NCBI GenBank assembly: GCA_035471625.1
Contig: DATIPT010000103.1
Location: 1 to 12,831, forward strand
Reading direction: 5' to 3'
DNA from: DATEVL01 sp035471625
Lineage (GTDB): Bacteria > Chloroflexota > Anaerolineae > Anaerolineales > E44-bin32
DNA length: 12,831 bases
The position numbers and the translations under genes were made by a program. This document shows positions 1 to 5,286 of this stretch, piece by piece. Below the pieces are notes generated by a model. It worked only from the letters and a program-made list of their open reading frames with translations. It did no database searches and was not told the DNA's origin. Within the stretch, counting starts at the first letter, position 1. Each line of letters opens with the position of its first letter.

Positions 1-854
1 CCACCATAGACCGGGTTCATCACAGCCACCGGGGGCGGACCGAAGTGGCCGAGCTCGAGCGAATGACCGTTCTCATGCAGGGCCACCGTCTGGACGTCGA
101 CCCCGGGGAGGTCCACGTCGATCCCCCATGGGTTTCCTGCCCGGCTACCGCCCGGGCCTCCGAAGTTGTCGTTGTAGTAGGTCTCACTCAGCGCCGTGTC
201 GAGGAAGTGGTCACCGTTGATGTCGGTGGGAAGACCCGCCTCGTCGACGAAGATGAAGGTCGCTGTCAGAGCCAGGATCCCATCTCCGCCGCCGGGTCCG
301 CCTACGGCCTCGAAGAAGGCGTACGGGAGCCATCCGGCACTGACGATGTCAGCCAGGAAGGGGTCGCCGGACTCGCCAAAGCCGAAGAGGAAATCGAGGA
401 TGTCCGGATCTGCGCCGGTATCTGTTCGCTTCAGGAGATCGGCTCTTCGCAAGCAGCGCGCCCCGTCCCAGGTGGCCAGGGCTGCATCCACCGCGGCTTC
501 GGTCTGAGCGGACGTCAGTCCGGACGCCGTCGCCCCTTCGCTCTGTTCGAAGAGGTAGGTAATGTTGTCGCCGTCGGCGAAGCGCCTGACATCGCCGGCA
601 ACCCAGCGGGACCCGACCTGGTGGATACGACTTTCTGGCCGCCCGACGCCGATCGTGAAGAGCTCGATCACCTCGAGGGCGATGTCAAGGCCCTGATCCG
701 CCAGCTGGCGATTGACCTGCTCCATCCGATGAAGCACGTACGGATCCCCCGTCGGGCCGTCAGGCCCTTTGGGCTTCGGCGGAGCTTCTTGGCTGGGGGC
801 AAATGAAAGTAGGAGGACTGAAAGAACCGCGAGGATGAGAATCTTTCGAAACAT
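1..854 (-). CDS. Secreted metzincin-like zinc metalloprotease (partial, C-terminus beyond left edge)
   Basis: The reading frame runs from an ATG at 854 to the window edge without a stop, about 284 codons. The start has a GGAGG 8 nt upstream. The N-terminus (MFRKILILAVLSVLLLSFA) is a Sec signal peptide, so the enzyme is exported. Near the edge, residues 260-270 read HENGHSLELGH, the HExxHxxGxxH-type zinc site of metzincins (ligands H260, H264, H270; catalytic E261). A VMNP segment with M279 follows nine residues later and fits the metzincin Met-turn. The spacing resembles matrixin-type (M10) enzymes. Residues 45-250 have Gly- and Asp-rich stretches and no family I can name. The motif is seen directly; the matrixin assignment is inference. 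Substrate unknown. The gene reads in the same direction as the membrane protein upstream but has its own 165-nt leader region. Confidence 0.85.
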   Translation of the reverse strand, partial: MFRKILILAVLSVLLLSFAPSQEAPPKPKGPDGPTGDPYVLHRMEQVNRQLADQGLDIALEVIELFTIGVGRPESRIHQVGSRWVAGDVRRFADGDNITYLFEQSEGATASGLTSAQTEAAVDAALATWDGARCLRRADLLKRTDTGADPDILDFLFGFGESGDPFLADIVSAGWLPYAFFEAVGGPGGGDGILALTATFIFVDEAGLPTDINGDHFLDTALSETYYNDNFGGPGGSRAGNPWGIDVDLPGVDVQTVALHENGHSLELGHFGPPPVAVMNPVYG

Positions 855-883
855 CGAAGATGCCTCCGGACGGGCGCTCGCTG

Positions 884-898
884 GGACCATCAAGGTCC
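884..898. repeat. Short inverted repeat upstream of the metalloprotease
   Basis: A perfect 5-bp dyad, GGACC-atcaa-GGTCC, lies about 30 nt before the metalloprotease ATG. It could be a small operator or an RNA hairpin in the leader. No clear -10 box could be placed beside it, so its role is open. Confidence 0.3.
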
Positions 899-975
899 GT
901 CAGGCGAGGGTGAAGCGGGAGCTCAAGAGGCGGACCAAGCCGCCGGATCTTGTCGATTCGGCCTCCCTCCTGCGA

Positions 976-1008
976 GGCCGGGGCCCGTGGTTCATCCGGG
1001 CCCCGGCC
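976..1008 (-). terminator. GC-rich hairpin after the small membrane protein gene
   Basis: A perfect 12-bp inverted repeat (GGCCGGGGCCCG and its complement) with a 9-nt loop starts 11 nt after the stop codon of the minus-strand membrane protein. No T-tract follows, so it is either a Rho-independent terminator lacking a U-run or an mRNA 3'-end stabiliser. It separates that gene from the metalloprotease. Confidence 0.6.
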
Positions 1009-1019
1009 GTTGCACGCGC

Positions 1020-1322
1020 CTAGCGCCGGCGGGTGCCCGAGCCCTTCCCATTCGAAGAACCGACCTTGGCGATCCCCCACAGGATGACCGCCGTGCCGGC
1101 GCCGATGCCAAAGGCGCCCATCGTCGCCCCACCGGGCACCCAGTGGCCGACGAGGACGAAGGTCAGGAGCAGCCCCAGCAGGGCGGCGATGGCCAGCTGC
1201 CAGCTGTACGGCTCGCGCCGGAAGGCCTCCAGAACCAGCCAACCGGCCCCCACCCCGAACACGAGGGCACCGATCAGACGAACAAAATACCCGAGCACTG
1301 CCAAGACTTCGATGAAATCCAT
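1020..1322 (-). CDS. Small membrane protein with three predicted helices, unknown function
   Basis: Translation gives 100 residues with three hydrophobic stretches at about 8-34, 41-62 and 66-87. A basic, glycine-rich tail (ending GKGSGTRRR) probably lies in the cytoplasm. I chose the ATG at 1322 because GGAGGAGG sits 4-5 nt upstream; an in-frame ATG at 1382 would add 20 polar residues, and its own AGGAGG abuts the codon too closely. The first helix begins two residues after the chosen start. I do not recognise the family. It is divergent from the 42-residue protein at 1432, and the 16-nt dyad at 1389-1404 lies between them, so both could answer to the same regulator. Confidence 0.72.
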   Translation of the reverse strand: MDFIEVLAVLGYFVRLIGALVFGVGAGWLVLEAFRREPYSWQLAIAALLGLLLTFVLVGHWVPGGATMGAFGIGAGTAVILWGIAKVGSSNGKGSGTRRR

Positions 1323-1388
1323 TGGCCTCCTCCGGCGAAGGGGTTCCTGGCTAGTATGGACCATCCGGCCGACCTTCACCATCCTCCT

Positions 1389-1404
1389 ATAGGACTAGGG
1401 TCCT
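1389..1404. promoter_or_regulatory. Dyad motif ATAGGAC-n3-GGTCCT, copy 1
   Basis: The sequence is ATAGGACTAGGGTCCT, a dyad with AGGAC/GTCCT arms. It covers the expected -35 region of the TATGAT promoter at 1419. A second copy with a different 3-nt centre lies at 1641-1656. The arms resemble the GGAC/GTCC arms of NarL/DosR-type response-regulator sites, but that comparison is only suggestive. Confidence 0.5.
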
Positions 1405-1415
1405 CCCTGCGGCGA

Positions 1416-1424
1416 TGGTATGAT
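1416..1424 (+). promoter_or_regulatory. Extended -10 promoter of the 42-residue protein
   Basis: TGG-TATGAT matches an extended -10 (TGn plus TAnnnT). The -10 ends 7 nt before the ATG at 1432, so transcription should begin at or beside the start codon. No convincing TTGACA-like -35 is present; the dyad at 1389-1404 occupies that place. Confidence 0.5.
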
Positions 1425-1431
1425 GGGCCCC

Positions 1432-1560
1432 ATGAGTTCTCGTCGCCCCTCCAGCGGCAATCGTCGGCGTCGCCGCATGAGCACGCAGCAGTTGGTCCTT
1501 GCCGTCATCGGGATCCTGGTGATCGCGGCCTTCATCCTTGGTCTCTTTGCCAATCCGTAG
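1432..1560 (+). CDS. 42-residue single-helix membrane protein, probably leaderless
   Basis: The ORF encodes 42 residues: an Arg-rich N-terminus with a run of five arginines at 11-15, then one hydrophobic helix at about 20-40, ending FANP. The positive N-terminus predicts an N-in, C-out single-pass protein. Possible in-frame starts are ATGs at 1420, 1423 and 1432. None has a Shine-Dalgarno site, and the first two fall inside the -10 box, so 1432 is the likely start on a leaderless mRNA. Residue composition (basic head plus Val/Ile/Leu core) and the promoter support a real gene despite its length. I cannot name a family. It lies 189 nt before the pilin, which carries a second copy of the same upstream dyad. 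Confidence 0.6.
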   Translation: MSSRRPSSGNRRRRRMSTQQLVLAVIGILVIAAFILGLFANP

Positions 1561-1640
1561 TTATCGACACGTGGTGGCGGACCCGACGGTGTCGAGCGGG
1601 AAGGTCCGATTTTCCCTTCGGCCGGATCCCGCCCGCTCCG

Positions 1641-1656
1641 ATAGGACGTTGGTCCT
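1641..1656. promoter_or_regulatory. Dyad motif ATAGGAC-n3-GGTCCT, copy 2
   Basis: ATAGGACGTTGGTCCT has the same arms and spacing as the copy at 1389-1404, differing only in the central three bases. It lies 93 nt before the pilin ATG. A poor -10-like TAAGCA starts 30 nt after the beginning of the motif, the same offset as in copy 1; a better TAAACT lies at 1697-1702. Confidence 0.5.
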
Positions 1657-1696
1657 GCGCAAGCCGAATGTAAGCACGCTCGAGACGGGGTTGGGC

Positions 1697-1702
1697 TAAA
1701 CT
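1697..1702 (+). promoter_or_regulatory. Possible -10 box of the pilin gene
   Basis: TAAACT matches TATAAT at four positions and would start transcription near 1709, giving a leader of about 40 nt. No good -35 can be seen at 16-18 nt. Confidence 0.3.
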
Positions 1703-1749
1703 ACGTGTGGGCATTGGCCCGCCAACCTAGCGGAAAGGAGGAAACAACC

Positions 1750-1896
1750 ATGCTGTATCTTCCGACGGAGAAGGGGCAGGGTCTTGTTGAGTATGCGCTG
1801 ATCCTCGTATTGGTCGCCGTTGTGGTGATCGTCATTCTTGCCCTGCTCGGCCCGGCGATCGGCAACGTCTTCAGCAACATCGTCAGCCAGATCTGA
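1750..1896 (+). CDS. Flp/Fap-type (type IVb) pilin subunit
   Basis: The product has 48 residues: a short leader (MLYLPTEKG) followed by QGLVEYALILVLVAVVVIVI and a short C-terminus ending VSQI. This is the Flp pilin pattern: prepilin peptidase should cut after G9, leaving Glu at +5 and Tyr at +6 of the mature protein, then a hydrophobic helix that packs the fibre core. Flp pilins assemble tight-adherence (Tad) pili for surface attachment. The start follows a strong AAAGGAGG with 8-nt spacing; starts upstream at 1705 lack this. No tad or prepilin peptidase genes are in the window, so it is an orphan pilin here. Its strong ribosome site and the strong terminator behind it suggest high expression. 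Confidence 0.88.
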   Translation: MLYLPTEKGQGLVEYALILVLVAVVVIVILALLGPAIGNVFSNIVSQI

Positions 1897-1925
1897 GCCC
1901 TATTGTTCCGCCGTACGGCAGACTC

Positions 1926-1960
1926 AAAGAGCCCTGTCACACCGACAGGGCTCTTTGGTT
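1926..1960 (+). terminator. Rho-independent terminator of the pilin gene
   Basis: A perfect 13-bp stem (AAAGAGCCCTGTC and complement) with loop ACACC is followed by GGTTTT. It lies 30 nt after the pilin stop and between convergent genes, so it may also stop minus-strand transcripts from the fusion gene, though on that side the T-tract is only TTT. Confidence 0.88.
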
Positions 1961-1975
1961 TTCGTCTGCCAGGCG

Positions 1976-4900
1976 TCAGGCGGGGAACCGGCTCAAGATC
2001 GTCGCCGGGGTCGGAACCGGCAAACGATCTCCGGCGGTCGGTTCCCCTTGCGGGCCGGCCTTGTAGCCTCCCTGGAACACGGCCACAGGGGTTCCCGGCT
2101 CGAGCGCCTTGCGGTCGACAAAGGCCTGCCCCAGGAGGTACCCTTCCTGGTCCACGGCGCACGAGGTGACAAATCCGATCACCCGGCCGCGACGATCGAC
2201 GACCGGATCGCCGCCGTGGGCCATCCGCACGCCTTTCTCCTCGAAGCGGAAGCGGGTCACCTCTCCGGTGCGATCCGTCTCCTGTCGGAGGTAGCCCTGT
2301 CTACCAATGAACCAGGGTTTGTACGTCTTCACGTAGCTCCCAAAGCCGGCGTGGCCCACCCCTAGCCCGTGCGGGCCAGCCATCTCATTTCCATACAACG
2401 GCAGCCCGGCCTCTGTTCGGAGTGAGTCTCGTGCCCCCAGGCCGACCGGCTTGAGGCCGAGGGGTTGCCCGGCTTCCAGCAAGGCGGTCCACAACCGTGG
2501 ACTCTCCGATGGATGGACGAACAACTCAAAGGCGATGCGCTCTCCGGTGTAGCCCGTCCGGCTGATGATCAGGTCGAGACCGGCGAGCCTGGCCTCGGTG
2601 ACACCCGCCCAGGGAAGCGCGCGGAGCCTGCGCCCGGCCGACTCGTCGGGTTCCAGCGCCAAGAGGATATCGAGGGCACGCGGCCCCTGGAGCGCCAGAT
2701 CGACGCGCTGATCGGTGCCCGTCGCCGGGTCTCGCAGGTTGCGCAGGATCACCCCACGGCCGAACGCGGTGGCCCACGGGCGATCCTCATCGACCCGAAC
2801 CTTCCCGTCGCGTACAGCCGTGAGCCACGCCCAGTCCTTGTCATCGTTCGACGCGTTGACGACGATCAAATACGCCTGGTCGGCCCTCCGATAGATCATC
2901 GCGTCGTCGATCACCGATCCGTCCGGCAGGAGCATCTGGGTGTATTGCGACTCGCCCACGGCGAGGGCGGCGACATCGTTGGTGAAGGCCGAGTCGAGAA
3001 ACGCCGCGGCCTGGCGTCCCTCGGCCTGGTAGACGCCCATGTGGCTTACATCGAACAAGCCGGCGGCCTGGCGCGTTGCCAGGTGCTCGTCGACGACCGA
3101 GGTGTACCACACCGGCATCTCCCAGCCGGCGAAGGGCACCATCTTGGCCCCAAGCTTGCGATGGGTCTCGTACAGAGCCGTGCGGCGCAGGGTCTCATCG
3201 GGCGCCGCGTCCCAGTTGAACGGTGGCAGGTCCGCCCTCGAACCACCTCCCGATAGTCCGATGTACCACGGTTTGTCATCTTCGGATGGAACCTTCGACT
3301 TGGGCAGCGCATTTCGATCAGCCCCCAGGCGAACGACGATCGGGCCGGGAGAGCGCCGAAGAGGATCCTTGGGATCGATCCTCACGAAACCGTCAGATAG
3401 ATCACGAAGCCAAGTGGTGGCCAGCGGCGCAAGCGCCGACGGGATCGTGATCGTCCATTCCGTTGGGCTCGTTTGCCCAAGGGTGGCATCGATGGGGCCG
3501 TCCGGGGTGATGAGGCGGGTCGATTGGATTTCCCCGGTCTCCATCGCCTCCGGCCTCGCCGACGTCGCCCAGCGAAGGAGACCCTCCGCCGCCTCCCCGG
3601 CGATTTCGAGCTCAACAAACGGGCCGGCAGGCGCTGGATCGTCTGGGCCGAAGAAGTGTGGATACCCGTGTCTTGCCGTCGGGCTCTCGACTCCGGCCGA
3701 GGACGCCATCTCGGCAACGGTCCGACGCACTTGATTGAGAGCCCGGAAATCAACCCGGGCCCGAAGGGGAGAGCCCTTCCGCACCGGATGGAGGTACGGT
3801 GTGCAGGCGAAAAGCAGGTCGGCGATGGCATCCGCCAGCTGGCGCGTGCGCTTCTCGTCGAAGCCGCGCTGGGTGATCCAGGGTGTTCCGAGGCGGATGC
3901 CCGACGGCGACGCCGCCGACCGATCGCCCGGAATGGTGTTGCGATTGACGACGATGCCGGCCAGATCGAGGATCCGCGCCGCCTGGTCTCCCGAGAGAGG
4001 CGTCCCGTCCTCCGCCGCGACCGATCGGCAGTCGACGTTGGTCATGTGAGTCTCGGTCCCGCCGAACGGGATCCGCAGGCCCCGTTGCTCGAGCTGCCCG
4101 GTCAGGGCGACACAGTTCTTGACGATCTGTGCCTGCAATTCGCGAAACGTCGGCGTGGCGGCCAGGCGGAAGGCCACCGCCTGTGCCAGCATCGTGTTCA
4201 CATGAGGTCCGCCCTGCTCGCCCGGGAAGACCGCTCGATCGATCGCCCGCGACAGCTTGCGCGCGGTCGTCAGAATGACGGCCCCGCGCGGACCGCACAG
4301 CGACTTGTGCGTGGTGAAGGTGACCACGTCGGCGTACCCGACCGGGGACTCGACCACCCCTGCAGCCACCATCCCGGCGATGTGGGCGATGTCGGCCAGC
4401 AGGTAGGCGCCCACCCCATCGGCGATGGCCCGGAACCTGGGCCAATCCGGTACCCAGGGATACGACGAATAGCCGGCGATGATGACCTTGGGGCGATGTT
4501 CGCGGGCGAGGGCTTCGACCGCATCGTAGTCGATCCGCTCCGTCCCAGGGTCGACGCCGTAGTGGTATGCCTGATACAGGCGCCCCGAGCGATTCGCCGG
4601 CGAGCCGTGGGAGAGGTGACCACCATGCAGGAGATCCATCCCCAAGATGACATCCCCGGGCTTGATCAGGGCGTGGTAGACGGCATTGTTGGCCGGGGCG
4701 CCGGAAAGCGCCTGGACGTTCACATACAGATCGTCGGCACTCCATCCATTCCGGGCGAAGAGTTCGGCGCACCGTCGTCGGGCAAGGGCCTCAACCGAAT
4801 CGGCGTACTCGACACCCTTGTAGTACCGTGGGTCGGCGTAGCGTCGATAGTCCGCCAGCCGCCACTCGTAGTCCAGGATCTCGGCCTGTGTGAACCGGCG

Positions 4901-5098
4901 GGACTCCTCGTCCGGGTACCCCTCGGCATAGATGTTCTGGAAGGAGGAAGCCAGCGCCTGTCGCACAGCCAGGGGCGCGGCGCTCTCCGACGGGATCAGG
5001 ATCAGCTTGCGGACTTGCCGCTCGGCCTCAATCCGACTGAGTTCGTCGGCTTCGGGATCGAGATCCGCGAGTTCTCCGCGGAAGAAGAAGTCGGGCAT
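1976..5098 (-). CDS. glyA-gcvT: SHMT-GcvT fusion: serine hydroxymethyltransferase joined to glycine-cleavage T-protein
   Basis: This 1040-residue cytoplasmic enzyme joins two folate enzymes. Residues 1-435 are SHMT (serine + THF to glycine + 5,10-methylene-THF): LIPSES with catalytic E38, YAEGYP 57-62, LSGAPANNAVY 131-141, D236/H239, and the PLP lysine K265 in TTHKSLCGPRG. Compared with the usual YAEGYPGxRYY there are about 28 extra residues at 63-90. Residues 638-1035 are the aminomethyltransferase GcvT: AKMVPFAGWEMP 651-662, LFDVSHMG 681-688, the active-site Asp pair 731-732, VNASNDDKD 747-755, and GLGARDSLRTEAGLPLYGN 886-904. The segment between (about 440-637) is not a simple linker: 493-575 resembles the N-terminal part of GcvT (see findings). 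Start chosen at 5098 for its GGAGG 4 nt away. gcvP/gcvH are absent nearby. The two halves could hand methylene-THF directly to each other; that is inference. Confidence 0.93.
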   Translation of the reverse strand: MPDFFFRGELADLDPEADELSRIEAERQVRKLILIPSESAAPLAVRQALASSFQNIYAEGYPDEESRRFTQAEILDYEWRLADYRRYADPRYYKGVEYADSVEALARRRCAELFARNGWSADDLYVNVQALSGAPANNAVYHALIKPGDVILGMDLLHGGHLSHGSPANRSGRLYQAYHYGVDPGTERIDYDAVEALAREHRPKVIIAGYSSYPWVPDWPRFRAIADGVGAYLLADIAHIAGMVAAGVVESPVGYADVVTFTTHKSLCGPRGAVILTTARKLSRAIDRAVFPGEQGGPHVNTMLAQAVAFRLAATPTFRELQAQIVKNCVALTGQLEQRGLRIPFGGTETHMTNVDCRSVAAEDGTPLSGDQAARILDLAGIVVNRNTIPGDRSAASPSGIRLGTPWITQRGFDEKRTRQLADAIADLLFACTPYLHPVRKGSPLRARVDFRALNQVRRTVAEMASSAGVESPTARHGYPHFFGPDDPAPAGPFVELEIAGEAAEGLLRWATSARPEAMETGEIQSTRLITPDGPIDATLGQTSPTEWTITIPSALAPLATTWLRDLSDGFVRIDPKDPLRRSPGPIVVRLGADRNALPKSKVPSEDDKPWYIGLSGGGSRADLPPFNWDAAPDETLRRTALYETHRKLGAKMVPFAGWEMPVWYTSVVDEHLATRQAAGLFDVSHMGVYQAEGRQAAAFLDSAFTNDVAALAVGESQYTQMLLPDGSVIDDAMIYRRADQAYLIVVNASNDDKDWAWLTAVRDGKVRVDEDRPWATAFGRGVILRNLRDPATGTDQRVDLALQGPRALDILLALEPDESAGRRLRALPWAGVTEARLAGLDLIISRTGYTGERIAFELFVHPSESPRLWTALLEAGQPLGLKPVGLGARDSLRTEAGLPLYGNEMAGPHGLGVGHAGFGSYVKTYKPWFIGRQGYLRQETDRTGEVTRFRFEEKGVRMAHGGDPVVDRRGRVIGFVTSCAVDQEGYLLGQAFVDRKALEPGTPVAVFQGGYKAGPQGEPTAGDRLPVPTPATILSRFPA

Positions 5099-5102
5099 GG
5101 CG

Positions 5103-5107
5103 CCTCC
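5103..5107 (-). promoter_or_regulatory. Ribosome binding site of the fusion gene
   Basis: GGAGG on the minus strand, 4 nt before the ATG at 5098. It adjoins a 13-nt dyad, CCGGAA-c-TTCCGG on the minus strand (5106-5118), and two bases of the site belong to that dyad. Confidence 0.6.
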
Positions 5108-5115
5108 GGAAGTTC

Positions 5116-5137
5116 CGGCGGCCGGGTCAGGCCGCCG
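5116..5137 (-). promoter_or_regulatory. Hairpin at the 5' end of the fusion mRNA
   Basis: CGGCGGCC-n6-GGCCGCCG forms a perfect 8-bp GC stem. It begins about where transcription from the TAGAAT box (5143-5148) should start, so the mRNA would open with this hairpin, followed by about 17 nt and the ribosome site. It could stabilise the mRNA or regulate access. It is far too short for a glycine riboswitch. Confidence 0.4.
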
Positions 5138-5142
5138 ATGAC

Positions 5143-5148
5143 ATTCTA
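5143..5148 (-). promoter_or_regulatory. Candidate -10 box (TAGAAT) of the fusion gene
   Basis: TAGAAT on the minus strand matches the -10 consensus at five of six positions and lies 44 nt before the ATG. A -35 box is not evident. Confidence 0.4.
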
Positions 5149-5259
5149 GGAGTTCGCCGAGGGACGGTCAAGGAACCTCGCCAGCCGGCGTTCCTTCCGA
5201 ACGTCCCGACCGGGTTCCGCAGGGGGCGCCTCTCGCGACTTGCGGCCCCCGCCCCTGCA

Positions 5260-5285
5260 GCCCGCCCGCGTCGACGCTGGCGGGC
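5260..5285 (-). terminator. Possible terminator hairpin after the M1 peptidase
   Basis: GCCCGCC and GGCGGGC form a 7-bp stem with a 12-nt loop directly after the TAG stop of the lipoprotein. There is no T-tract, so intrinsic termination is uncertain. Confidence 0.4.
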
Positions 5286-5286
5286 G

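Noticed and set aside
45..806. 253-residue plus-strand open frame
   Set aside because: It runs opposite the metalloprotease frame, which has a signal peptide, zinc motif and ribosome site; the plus frame has no recognisable motif.
5099..5148. Glycine riboswitch before the SHMT-GcvT fusion
   Set aside because: The space from promoter to ATG is about 40 nt, too short for the aptamer, and no glycine-aptamer core was seen.
3473..5149. 558-residue plus-strand open frame across the SHMT region
   Set aside because: It is antisense to well-conserved SHMT motifs; long antisense frames are expected in GC-rich coding DNA.
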